A DNA stretch of 19,415 nt, taken from positions 1 to 19,415 of the forward strand of contig URYA01000011.1 in assembly GCA_900551975.1 (NCBI GenBank), read 5' to 3'. Shown one piece after another: positions 7,418 to 14,348 of the stretch. Both the position numbers and the translations under genes were made by a program. This stretch comes from an uncultured Collinsella sp. GTDB lineage: Bacteria; Actinomycetota; Coriobacteriia; Coriobacteriales; Coriobacteriaceae. A model generated the notes under the pieces. That model did no database searches and was not told the DNA's origin. It worked only from the letters and a program-made list of their open reading frames with translations. The first letter of the stretch is position 1, and the number at the start of each line of letters is the position of its first letter.

Positions 7418-8356
7418 TTATCCGTGGAGAAATGCGTATGCTCTGGTTGCCGCTATGGCTCCATCAGAAACGGCGGTCACAACCTGACGTAAGCGCTTGG
7501 AACGGATATCGCCAGCGGCAAATAGACCTGGCGTGCGGGTCGCCATGGATTCATCAGTCAGAATGCCGCCATCAGGCGCCAGATCGACTAGATGCTCAAC
7601 AAGCTCGGTATGGGGTTGCGTCCCGGTAAAGACAAAGATACCAAACGAGCCGGGCTCAAATGAATCGGTATGAGTCTCACCGGATGCATTGTCCTTAAAG
7701 GTAATCGTCGTTGGCATGGCTTCGCCCGAGAGCTCCACAATACTAGTTTGGTACCTAACTGAAATATTATCTTTTGCAAGAACTTTTTGAACCACACCAT
7801 CGGGGGCACGGAACTGATCGCGGCGCAAAACGATGGTCACGCTGCTGGCGATTTCTGACAAGAACAGAGCTTCCTCGCATGCCGAATTGCCACCACCGAT
7901 TACAAAGACCTGTTTGCCACGGAAGAACATGCCGTCACACGTCGCGCAATACGAAACGCCACGACCGCGATACGTATCCTCGCCAGCGAAACCTGCCGGA
8001 CGCGGCGTGGCACCCATGCAAGCGATAACACTCCTAGCCGTCGTATCACCAACATCGTGATGAACGGTAAACAATTTGGAGCCGGCATCGTAATCGACAC
8101 CCGTCACCATGCTCCATTCAACCTGAGCCCCTAGGCCTTCTGCATGTTGTTGGAATCGCTCACCGAGTTCAGCGCCGCTCAGTAGCGGAATGCCCGGATA
8201 GTTCTCGACCTCATTGGTTGTGGCGATCTGTCCTCCCGACATGCCCTGCTCAATCACGGTCGTCGTCAGGTTGGCACGCGCAGCGTAAATGGCGGCAGCA
8301 TAGCCCGCGGGGCCTCCACCGATAATCGCAACATCAATCGGCTGATCGGTAGTCAT
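7418..8356 (-). CDS. trxB: Thioredoxin-disulfide reductase
   Basis: An FAD/NADPH flavoenzyme that reduces thioredoxin in the cytoplasm. The 312-residue protein starts MTTDQPIDVAIIGGGPAGYA, with the FAD-binding GGGPAG at 14-19. It continues with SGGQIATTNEVENYPG, the redox-active motif YCATCDG, a second dinucleotide fold VIGGGNSACEEA for NADPH, and the C-terminal FAD motif GLFAAGDIR. All are intact. I moved the start to the ATG at 8354-8356, because AGAGGA lies correctly ahead of it. The 25 extra residues possible upstream lack homology and cover the divergent promoter region. It diverges from the glycosyltransferase gene across about 117 bases. It is the only thioredoxin-system gene in view; thioredoxin itself must lie elsewhere. 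Confidence 0.96.
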   Translation of the reverse strand: MTTDQPIDVAIIGGGPAGYAAAIYAARANLTTTVIEQGMSGGQIATTNEVENYPGIPLLSGAELGERFQQHAEGLGAQVEWSMVTGVDYDAGSKLFTVHHDVGDTTARSVIACMGATPRPAGFAGEDTYRGRGVSYCATCDGMFFRGKQVFVIGGGNSACEEALFLSEIASSVTIVLRRDQFRAPDGVVQKVLAKDNISVRYQTSIVELSGEAMPTTITFKDNASGETHTDSFEPGSFGIFVFTGTQPHTELVEHLVDLAPDGGILTDESMATRTPGLFAAGDIRSKRLRQVVTAVSDGAIAATRAYAFLHG

Positions 8357-8431
8357 GAAGAATCCTCTCGTCGAAACGTTGTCGTTCTTTGCGCTCATAC
8401 CCAAATTTACGTGAACATGACACTCATGCAC

Positions 8432-8437
8432 TACAAT
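8432..8437 (+). promoter_or_regulatory. Possible -10 element of the glycosyltransferase gene
   Basis: TACAAT stands 36 bases before the chosen ATG at 8474. No convincing -35 is seen at the right distance, so the call is weak. Confidence 0.3.
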
Positions 8438-8473
8438 GATAAATCGCGTAACAAAGCTGAAGGGGAGTTATCG

Positions 8474-9775
8474 ATGGATCAAACGCAGACGGGCAATAGC
8501 GCTCCCCTGCCCATGCAAGCCACTCCCCAACCGGAGCAAATGACCGTTTCACCTGCACAAAAATCCCTGGTAACCATTGTGCACGCATCGGTTGGATCGG
8601 GCCACAAAGCCGCCGCCAACGCGATTGCACAAGCATTTGACCTTATCCGCGGCACCAAGGGAATCCCTGAGGATGTTGAAATTGAAGTGCTCGATATCCT
8701 TGATTTTGGACGTATTAAATTCGACGGCAATAAGACCGCGGCTTCTTTTACGGGAGCCACACGCCCCATTTACGACCTGACCTGGCGATATACGCTTACG
8801 GGACATCTTCTCTGGGGTGGCGGCACAGCATGGTCGCGAATTATGTTCCCCGCCTTCAACGAATATATTCGTTGCCGCAGGCCTATAGCCGTGGTCGCAA
8901 CGCACATCACAGCAGCCAATGTTGCCGTGGGCGCCCGCGTCATCACGGGTATCGATTATCCGGTCATCTGCGTACCAACAGACTATGAAGTAGAAGGCTT
9001 TTGGCCCCACAAGGACACTGACCTGTTCTGCGTGGCCAACGAGTTTATGGCCGAAACGCTGCGCCCGCGCAAGGTTCCCGAGTCAAAGATCCGCATAACG
9101 GGCATCCCCATTCGAGCCGGTTTCGATACTGATTACAAACGCGAAGATGAGCTCAGCAAGTTCAATCTCCCCATAGACAAAACCGTCGTATTGGTGATGG
9201 CCGGCGCCAGTTTACCCCAACCATACGTGCGTTTCCGAGCAGCGATGGACCACACGCTCCCCTTCTTACGCAGCTTTGAGGACATGCATTTTGTCTTTTT
9301 GCCGGGCAAGGATGCCGAATATGCCACCCGTCTCAAAACGCTTTTCGATGCCATGAAGCTCGAAAACGTCACGGTTCTGGACTACGTGGACGACATGGCG
9401 GCCCTCATGCACGGCTGCGACCTCGCAATCCTCAAATCGGGCGGACTCACCGTCACCGAGTGCCTGTGCGCGCATCTGCCGATGATCCTGCTGGGCAAAT
9501 CATATGGCCAGGAAAAGGCCAACACAACGATGCTCACCGGCATGGGCGCCAGCATGCATGTCACCACCGCACGAGAACTCATCGTGACGTTGCGCCATCT
9601 CCACGATCATCCGGAGTCGCTCAAGGCACTGCTCATCAATGGCGAAGTGCTGCGCCGTCCCCACGCAGCCGAAGACATAGCCATCGCCACCATGGAGCTC
9701 GTAGGCAAACCCCAAAAGCGCAAACGAGCCTTCTGCCGCTTCTACTGGGGCGGAAAACCCGCGCATATCCGCTAG
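8474..9775 (+). CDS. MGDG-synthase-type glycosyltransferase (UgtP-like, GT28-related)
   Basis: A 433-residue enzyme that probably adds sugar to diacylglycerol to make membrane glycolipids or a lipoteichoic-acid anchor. The N-terminal MGDG synthase domain begins at VHASVGSGHKAAANAIAQAF, with His44 in the SxGxGH motif that binds the lipid acceptor side. The C-terminal UDP-sugar half carries KSGGLTVTE (321-329) and GQEKAN (345-350), as in UgtP and MurG. The start ATG at 8474 follows AGGGGAG (8461-8467); an upstream in-frame ATG has no ribosome site. The tail is strongly basic (PQKRKRAF, KPAHIR), suiting membrane contact. UgtP is about 382 residues; the extra length is an N-terminal Gln/Pro/Thr-rich leader and the tail. 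The donor sugar and number of sugars added are not predictable. Confidence 0.83.
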   Translation: MDQTQTGNSAPLPMQATPQPEQMTVSPAQKSLVTIVHASVGSGHKAAANAIAQAFDLIRGTKGIPEDVEIEVLDILDFGRIKFDGNKTAASFTGATRPIYDLTWRYTLTGHLLWGGGTAWSRIMFPAFNEYIRCRRPIAVVATHITAANVAVGARVITGIDYPVICVPTDYEVEGFWPHKDTDLFCVANEFMAETLRPRKVPESKIRITGIPIRAGFDTDYKREDELSKFNLPIDKTVVLVMAGASLPQPYVRFRAAMDHTLPFLRSFEDMHFVFLPGKDAEYATRLKTLFDAMKLENVTVLDYVDDMAALMHGCDLAILKSGGLTVTECLCAHLPMILLGKSYGQEKANTTMLTGMGASMHVTTARELIVTLRHLHDHPESLKALLINGEVLRRPHAAEDIAIATMELVGKPQKRKRAFCRFYWGGKPAHIR

Positions 9776-9788
9776 CATTGGACTGTCC

Positions 9789-9892
9789 GCTTACCTGTGG
9801 GAGGCCCCTATATATCATCCCATGCTCAAACATTCTCGCTGCGCTGCGAAACTGCGCGTGGGACGATATATAGGGGCCTCCCACAGGTAAGC
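9789..9892. repeat. Long palindromic repeat element, copy 1
   Basis: Perfect 28-bp arms lie at 9789-9816 and 9865-9892 (beginning GCTTACCTGTGGGAGG, ending CCTATATATC). Inside, near-paired ATCCCATGC and GCGTGGGAC continue the stem. The central part CTCAAACATTCTCGC...TGCGAAACTGCGC is shared with copy 2 at 10051-10153 in the opposite orientation. The element lies 13 bases after the glycosyltransferase stop, in the gap between two convergent genes, so it could act as a bidirectional terminator even without a classical T-run. No coding capacity is seen. Confidence 0.85.
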
Positions 9893-9968
9893 TGCGTTAA
9901 CGTACTAGCGGCTATACCAGATTCCCCACCAGTAGAATCTGAAAAGGGGAACCAGAAAATATAAATAC

Positions 9969-10017
9969 AGTAAGTCGATGCGACAAAGGAGGCGTCCCTT
10001 TATCGCATCGACTTACT
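9969..10017. terminator. Hairpin between the two palindromic elements, possible terminator for dut
   Basis: 15-bp perfect arms AGTAAGTCGATGCGA (9969-9983) and TCGCATCGACTTACT (10003-10017) are extended by AAAGG with CCTTT after one mismatch, giving about 20 pairs around a 7-base loop. On the minus strand the stem is followed by a T-rich stretch (GTATTTATATTTTC), so it may terminate the nrdR-dut transcript. On the plus strand there is no T-run. Confidence 0.55.
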
Positions 10018-10050
10018 AGAAAAGTAAATATTGTTTCAAGCGAGTAGCCG

Positions 10051-10153
10051 CCCGCCCGGGGCTTACCTATATCGTTCCACGCGCAGTTTCGCAGCGAGCG
10101 AAGCGACGCGAGAATGTTTGAGCATGGAATGATATAGGTAAGCCCCGGGCGGG
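10051..10153. repeat. Long palindromic repeat element, copy 2, inverted relative to copy 1
   Basis: Perfect 23-bp arms lie at 10051-10073 (CCCGCCCGGGGCTTACC then TATATC) and 10131-10153. The interior, read on the minus strand, matches copy 1: ATTCCATGCTCAAACATTC, CTCGC, a longer variable centre, then TGCGAAACTGCGCGTGG. The outer arm sequence differs from copy 1 yet remains perfectly self-complementary. The six bases CGAGTA occur on both sides (10041-10046 and 10161-10166), which could be chance. Confidence 0.85.
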
Positions 10154-10169
10154 AGGGATACGAGTACCC

Positions 10170-10613
10170 CTAGGCGACGCCGCTGGAGCCGAAGCCTCCG
10201 TTGCCTCGATCGGTTTCGTCTAGTTCTTCTACTTCTATGAGGTTAACCGTGGGGACTTCTTGGATGACGAGTTGGGCTATGCGGTCGCCTTTGTTGATTT
10301 GGATGTTGTTGGAGGGGTCCAGGTTGATGAGGATAACCTTGAGTTCTCCTCGGTAGTGGGCGTCGATGAGGCCCGGCGTGTTAACTATAGACAGGCCCTG
10401 CTTGATGGCCAAGCCGCTGCGGGGCTGGACGAAGCCGGCGTAGCCATCGGGCAAGGCGATGGCCAGCCCAGTAGAGACCAGACGACGTTCGAAGGGCTTC
10501 AGGACGCAGTCCTCGTTGGAGCGCAAATCCAAGCCGGCATCGGTGGGATGGGCGTATTTGGGAAGCTCGACGGTGGGGTCGAGACGCTTTATGTTGACGG
10601 TAATGTTGGACAT
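10170..10613 (-). CDS. dut: dUTP diphosphatase (trimeric dUTPase)
   Basis: Hydrolyses dUTP to dUMP and pyrophosphate, keeping uracil out of DNA and feeding dTMP synthesis. At 147 residues it has all five motifs of the trimeric family: DAGLDLR, PRSGLA, GLIDAHYRGEL (with the catalytic Asp), GDRIAQLVI and the C-terminal RGNGGFGSSG arm that closes over the nucleotide. The ATG at 10611-10613 is preceded by AAGGTGA. The gene starts four bases after the nrdR stop, so the two form an operon, joining a dNTP-synthesis repressor with a dNTP-pool enzyme. Downstream lie the palindromic elements described separately. Confidence 0.96.
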   Translation of the reverse strand: MSNITVNIKRLDPTVELPKYAHPTDAGLDLRSNEDCVLKPFERRLVSTGLAIALPDGYAGFVQPRSGLAIKQGLSIVNTPGLIDAHYRGELKVILINLDPSNNIQINKGDRIAQLVIQEVPTVNLIEVEELDETDRGNGGFGSSGVA

Positions 10614-10617
10614 GGAA

Positions 10618-11061
10618 TCACCTTAGCTTGTCGAGCTCTTGCAGAAACTCATCGACGTCTTTGAAATCGCGGTAGACCGAGGCAAAGCGGATGTAGGCCA
10701 CCTTGTCGATCTTGGCCAAGCGCTTGAGCACCATGTCACCCAACTCATGGGACGTGACGGCCGTCAGCGTGCGAGAGCGCAGCTCGACCTCGATGTCGTC
10801 GATAATCTCATTGAGCTTCTTAGTGTCGATATCACGCTTGATGGTGGCGCGCATCAAGCCGACGAGCAGCTTATTGCGATCGAACCGCTGCTTGGTTCCG
10901 TCTGACTTAATGACCTCGATTGGGTCTTCGCATCGCTCAAACGTTGTAAAGCGATAGTTACACGAACAACATTCGCGACGGCGCTTAATGGTGTTATTTG
11001 ACTCCTGCATACGGGAATCAACGACGCGGGTATGTGCCTTGCCACATTTGGGACAGCGCAT
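10618..11061 (-). CDS. nrdR: Ribonucleotide reductase transcriptional repressor NrdR
   Basis: A 147-residue repressor that shuts off ribonucleotide reductase genes in response to dATP/ATP. It has an N-terminal zinc ribbon with Cys3, Cys6, Cys31 and Cys34, the RRREC and FTTFER segments, and an ATP-cone (about 46-136: IKSDGTKQRFDRNKL). Length and motifs are normal. The start at 11059-11061 follows a near-perfect GAGGAGG ribosome site. That start codon lies in the right arm of a 12-bp inverted repeat, which could hide it in the mRNA. No ribonucleotide reductase gene is in the window. It is probably transcribed with dut. Confidence 0.96.
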   Translation of the reverse strand: MRCPKCGKAHTRVVDSRMQESNNTIKRRRECCSCNYRFTTFERCEDPIEVIKSDGTKQRFDRNKLLVGLMRATIKRDIDTKKLNEIIDDIEVELRSRTLTAVTSHELGDMVLKRLAKIDKVAYIRFASVYRDFKDVDEFLQELDKLR

Positions 11062-11099
11062 GGTACCTCCTCTTAAACGATAACAAGGGTACCATGCGC
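11056..11099 (-). promoter_or_regulatory. Inverted repeat that pairs across the nrdR start codon
   Basis: GCGCATGGTACC (11056-11067) and GGTACCATGCGC (11088-11099) are exact complements around a 20-base loop. In the minus-strand mRNA the GAGGAGG ribosome site falls at the loop edge and the AUG is fully inside the stem, as expected for a structure that lowers translation. There is no T-run, so it is not a standard terminator of the upstream LysM gene. It may also simply be a protein-binding site. Confidence 0.6.
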
Positions 11100-11112
11100 A
11101 GCGCGATAATGA

Positions 11113-11565
11113 TTACGAACGAGCAGGAACCTTAAGATGCGCACCGGCGGCGAGCGAACCATGCTCCAGATGATTGACGTTACGGATCATGTCGGAAGTC
11201 TCTTGCGTGGAAAGGCCTTCGATAGGATATTCCTCGGCAAGCGACCAAAGAGAATCACCAGGCTGAACGCGAATAGTCTCGTAGGTAACGTTGGAAACGG
11301 ACTCGGCATACGCGGCGTGACGAGCGCTAAAGACCGACGTAGCGAGGACAACGAAGAGCGTAAGCGCAACGGCAACGGCGACAATCGTCGGAACCTTCAG
11401 GGCAACGCGGGCCGGCGCAACTACAGCCTGCTGATTGCGAGCAGGCTTTACGGTCAAAGGCTGAAAACCGGAGCGGCCACCCTGAACAACCGTAAAAGTG
11501 GGTTCTGCAGGCGTCTCGAGTTTAAGGGCAAGGTTTCCCTGGACCATATTCGTTGCGTTCATCAT
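11113..11565 (-). CDS. LysM-domain membrane protein divergent from lexA, candidate SOS division inhibitor
   Basis: A 150-residue protein with a cytoplasmic N-terminus of about 57 residues, one transmembrane helix (about 58-82, VPTIVAVAVALTLFVVLATS), and an extracellular LysM domain (about 95-149: VQPGDSLWSLAEEYP, NHLEHGSLAAGAHLKVP). This is the layout of YneA (Bacillus), DivS (Corynebacterium) and ChiZ (Mycobacterium), which are unrelated or loosely related SOS-induced division inhibitors found beside lexA. The promoter on the minus strand has TTGACA and GATAAT with LexA-like boxes over it, supporting SOS control. AGGAG precedes the paired start codons (MM). The role as a division inhibitor is inferred from position and domains. 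Confidence 0.78.
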   Translation of the reverse strand: MMNATNMVQGNLALKLETPAEPTFTVVQGGRSGFQPLTVKPARNQQAVVAPARVALKVPTIVAVAVALTLFVVLATSVFSARHAAYAESVSNVTYETIRVQPGDSLWSLAEEYPIEGLSTQETSDMIRNVNHLEHGSLAAGAHLKVPARS

Positions 11566-11632
11566 GTTCTCCTCTCGCGTGTTTTGCTGAGAACAGTTTT
11601 ATCAAGCCGCGCGGACAAAAATGTCTAGCGCG

Positions 11633-11702
11633 AGAACGAATGTTCGGTTATTATTATCTTCGAACAGTTGTTCCTGTCAAGCAAAATTCGAACATTTGTT
11701 TG
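11633..11702. promoter_or_regulatory. Divergent lexA/LysM promoter region with three LexA boxes
   Basis: Three boxes of the GAAC-N4-GTTC type occur: AGAACGAATGTTCG (11633-11646), CGAACAGTTGTTCC (11661-11674) and CGAACATTTGTTTG (11689-11702, last half imperfect). The minus-strand promoter of the LysM gene is TTGACA (complement of 11675-11680), 16 bases, GATAAT (complement of 11653-11658), with box 2 exactly in the spacer. Box 3 lies 24 bases ahead of the lexA start and box 1 just past the LysM -10, so both genes should be repressed by LexA. Confidence 0.85.
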
Positions 11703-11725
11703 ACATGGGTAGAGAGGATGCCCTG

Positions 11726-12370
11726 ATGGCTCGCAAAATTACCAAGCGTCAGCAGCAAATTTACGACTTCATCAAGGAATATCAGCAGGAGAAAGGTTAT
11801 CCGCCCAGCGTGCGCGAGATGGCTTCTGCCGTGGGCCTTTCCTCCCCTAGCACCGTGCACGCCCATCTATCTGCCCTGGAGGCGCGCGGGCTACTCAAGC
11901 GCGATGCCACCAAACCGCGCGCCCTGGAACTCTTTAACGAGGACGGTTCCTCTGTCTCAATTTCTAAATCTGACGAACCCACCGCACCTCGCGGAACGGT
12001 CTCGCTACCGCTCGTTGGTCGCGTCGCGGCTGGGATTCCCATTCTGGCCGAGCAGAATATAGAAGACACTTTTACTATCCCGACCGAAATCGCCACTGAT
12101 CAGGGCTCCTTTATCCTTGAGGTGCATGGGAGCTCAATGATCAATGTCGGCATCTTCAATGGCGATTACATCATCGTCCGTGAACAAAAGAGTGCCATGA
12201 ACGGCGAAATTGTCGTGGCCATGATTGATGGTTCAGCGACCGTCAAGACATTCTACAAGGAGCAGGGACGCGTACGCCTGCAGCCAGAGAATGACACCAT
12301 GGAGCCTATCTATGCAACGAATCCCGTTATCTTGGGCAAAGTCGTCGGCTTGATGCGCCGGTTCTCGTAA
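11726..12370 (+). CDS. lexA: SOS-response transcriptional repressor LexA
   Basis: A 214-residue repressor that dimerises on SOS boxes and cleaves itself when RecA is activated by DNA damage. The N-terminal winged helix (1-70) includes PPSVREMASAVGLSSPSTVHAH-type recognition residues. The cleavage site is Ala102-Gly103 in RVAAGIP. The catalytic pair is Ser137 in HGSSMINVGI and Lys174 in ATVKTFYK. The usual G-D-SM motif reads GSSM here. I chose the ATG at 11726 because AGAGAGGA (11711-11718) is seven bases ahead; an earlier in-frame ATG at 11705 overlaps the region of box 3. The stop overlaps the next gene as TAATG. Autorepression through the upstream boxes is expected. Confidence 0.96.
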   Translation: MARKITKRQQQIYDFIKEYQQEKGYPPSVREMASAVGLSSPSTVHAHLSALEARGLLKRDATKPRALELFNEDGSSVSISKSDEPTAPRGTVSLPLVGRVAAGIPILAEQNIEDTFTIPTEIATDQGSFILEVHGSSMINVGIFNGDYIIVREQKSAMNGEIVVAMIDGSATVKTFYKEQGRVRLQPENDTMEPIYATNPVILGKVVGLMRRFS

Positions 12371-13074
12371 TGCAAAAACGCATCACCATCTTTGATACCG
12401 TCCGCGGGTTTACGATGATTTCAATGGCAGGTTTTCACGCTTGCTACGATCTCGCCTACCTGTACGGTTGGGATATGCCCCGGTTTACCCAGACTGTCTT
12501 TCAAGACATCTGGCGCGCCAGCATCAGCTGGGTATTCTTGTTTATCGCGGGTTGGATGTGCACTCTTTCGCGCAACAATATCAAACGTGCCGCCAAATAC
12601 GCCTTAGCAGCACTCGTCGTCTGGTTGGCAACAACACTTGTCTCAGTAGACGATTCGGTTAATTTTGGCATCATCTACTGCATGGCCGCATGTACCGGCA
12701 TCGTGGCGTTGACCGATCCCGTCCTTAAGAAGATATCGGCGAGATGGGGCATGTCCCTATGCCTTGTGTTGTTCGCCCTCACCTGGAGCATCCCCAAAAC
12801 GATCTACCCTGTCCCCTACCTGGCGTGGCTGGGATTTCCGAACCCTGGGTTTGTTTCAGGTGATTACTACCCCATCATCCCGTTTATCTTTATGTATCTT
12901 GCAGGATACTTCGCCGCACATATAGCGCAGGGAATCGATAAAACCGCCCCAATCTGGGCCTACGCCAACCCCCTGCCGGCGCTCGCCAGCCTTGGACGTC
13001 ATGCACTCCCCTTTTATCTGCTGCATCAGCCCATCATTCTGGGCATTTTGGAGCTCGTCTACTCGGTGCGATAA
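12370..13074 (+). CDS. DUF1624 / heparan-alpha-glucosaminide N-acetyltransferase-like membrane protein
   Basis: A 234-residue integral membrane protein with about six or seven hydrophobic helices. The N-terminus IFDTVRGFTMISMAGFHACYDL matches, in two parts, the DUF1624 pattern: a D-x-x-RG-x motif followed by a conserved His (His23) in the first helix. The C-terminus LGRHALPFYLLHQPIILGIL is the 'G-x-xSLxxYLxHqP' end of the same family. Related proteins transfer acyl groups to surface sugars, but the substrate is unknown here. Its ATG shares one base with the lexA stop, so it should be translated from the lexA transcript and so rise in SOS. Its last 16 bases overlap the 3' end of the convergent hflX gene, leaving no room for a separate terminator. 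Confidence 0.8.
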   Translation: MQKRITIFDTVRGFTMISMAGFHACYDLAYLYGWDMPRFTQTVFQDIWRASISWVFLFIAGWMCTLSRNNIKRAAKYALAALVVWLATTLVSVDDSVNFGIIYCMAACTGIVALTDPVLKKISARWGMSLCLVLFALTWSIPKTIYPVPYLAWLGFPNPGFVSGDYYPIIPFIFMYLAGYFAAHIAQGIDKTAPIWAYANPLPALASLGRHALPFYLLHQPIILGILELVYSVR

Positions 13075-14348
13075 CGCTCGAGCCGCGGCGCGATACGGGC
13101 CGGAAGCTTCGCCACAATACGAACGCCGTCCTCAAGATATTCCTCGTGCAAAAGGGTTCCCTGCTCATGCACCAGCGTAATGAGGGCGCCCTCGCGATAC
13201 GGGATATCAGCAGAGAGCAACACATCGGTAGCAGCCGCCTCACGAGCAATACGGTCGACAAGATCGTCGAGTCCCTCGCCCGTCTGGGCCGAGAACAGCA
13301 CGGCCTCGGGATAGCGACGACGGAAGCTCAGTCGATCAACGCTATCGAGAAGATCGATTTTATTGAATACGGTCAGCGTTAAACGCTCTCCAGCGCCGAT
13401 CTCATCAAGCACGCGGTCGACAGCCTCCAGCTGTCGCTCATAGTCCTCGTCAGACGCATCTACGACTTTGAGAATTAGATCGGCACCCAACACCTCGGAC
13501 AGCGTCGATTTAAAGGCATCGACCAAACCATGCGGCAGCTTTTGAATAAAGCCGACGGTATCGGTGATAGTCATGCCGCGACCGCCGGGCAGGTGATACG
13601 AACGCGTCGTCGGGTCGAGCGTAGCAAACAGCTTGTCCTGCGAAAGTACCGTAGAGCCGGTCAGGCGATTGAGCAACGTCGATTTACCGGCATTGGTATA
13701 ACCGGCTAACGCGACGCGAAACGCCGGTGACTCAATGCGACTCTTGGACTGGACATCGCGACGCTGTTCAACCTGCTTAAGCTCACGACGAAGCGCGGCA
13801 ATCTTATTGCGAATCAAGCGACGGTCAACCTCGAGCTGGCTTTCACCCTGGCCAAAGCGCGAACCGATGCCGCCGCGCGTCTGCTCCTTGGCAAGATGGC
13901 TCCACATGCCACGCAGACGAGGCAACAGATATTGAAGCTGTGCCAGCTGTACCTGTAGGCGTCCCTCACGCGTCTGAGCATGCAGGCCAAAGATATCCAA
14001 GATAAGTGCCGTACGATCGATAATCTTTACCGGCTCGCCCACGGCTTTCTCCAAATAGGATTGCTGCGAGGGCGTCAGGTCGTCGTCAAAGATAACAACA
14101 TCGGCATCCATGCGATGCACCAGGCCGCACAGCTCTTCAACCTTACCGGAACCGATAAACGATTTAGGATACGGCTTTACCAAACGCTGAGACAAGCGCG
14201 CCACGCACCGGGCACCAGCCGTATGGGCAAGGCGCTCCAGCTCGTCAAGCGATCGGTCGAGCGGCCATGCATTGTCGCGCCATTCAACACCAACCAAAAT
14301 GGCACGCTCGGGCTCGGGTGCCGTGGAAACAAGAGGAAAACGAGCCAT
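13059..14348 (-). CDS. hflX: Ribosome-associated GTPase HflX
   Basis: A 429-residue GTPase that binds the 50S subunit and splits stalled or stress-inactivated ribosomes. It has an N-terminal HflX domain (about 15-205) with the glycine-rich segment RGGIGSRFGQGESQLEVDRR (158-177). The G domain carries G1 GYTNAGKST (216-224), G3 DTVGF (263-267) and G4 NKID (329-332). The glycine-rich loop reads GQGE where most HflX proteins have GPGE, with one extra residue before it. The start shares a base with the miaA stop (TAATG), so miaA and hflX are coupled, as in many bacteria. The 3' end overlaps the DUF1624 gene by 16 bases. Confidence 0.95.
   Translation of the reverse strand: MARFPLVSTAPEPERAILVGVEWRDNAWPLDRSLDELERLAHTAGARCVARLSQRLVKPYPKSFIGSGKVEELCGLVHRMDADVVIFDDDLTPSQQSYLEKAVGEPVKIIDRTALILDIFGLHAQTREGRLQVQLAQLQYLLPRLRGMWSHLAKEQTRGGIGSRFGQGESQLEVDRRLIRNKIAALRRELKQVEQRRDVQSKSRIESPAFRVALAGYTNAGKSTLLNRLTGSTVLSQDKLFATLDPTTRSYHLPGGRGMTITDTVGFIQKLPHGLVDAFKSTLSEVLGADLILKVVDASDEDYERQLEAVDRVLDEIGAGERLTLTVFNKIDLLDSVDRLSFRRRYPEAVLFSAQTGEGLDDLVDRIAREAAATDVLLSADIPYREGALITLVHEQGTLLHEEYLEDGVRIVAKLPARIAPRLERYRTE

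Noticed and set aside
9806..9818. NrdR box in CCCCTATATATC
   Set aside because: It resembles part of the ACACTATATATAGTGT-type motif but is explained by the long palindrome arm and lies downstream of the genes, not at a promoter.
9789..10153. CRISPR array or tRNA gene in the repeat-rich gap
   Set aside because: There are two inverted elements and one hairpin, not evenly spaced direct repeats with spacers, and no cloverleaf or T-loop sequence is seen.
10041..10166. CGAGTA on both sides of palindromic copy 2 as a target-site duplication
   Set aside because: Only six bases, not directly abutting the arms, and copy 1 has no equivalent, so chance is likely.
11137..11628. 163-residue plus-strand frame over the LysM gene
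   Set aside because: Antisense to a gene with a clear membrane helix and LysM domain; its translation is low-complexity and basic.
11621..11725. Longer N-terminus for LexA
   Set aside because: The extra 35 codons cross all three LexA boxes and the divergent promoter. The ATG at 11726 has a proper ribosome site and matches the family start.
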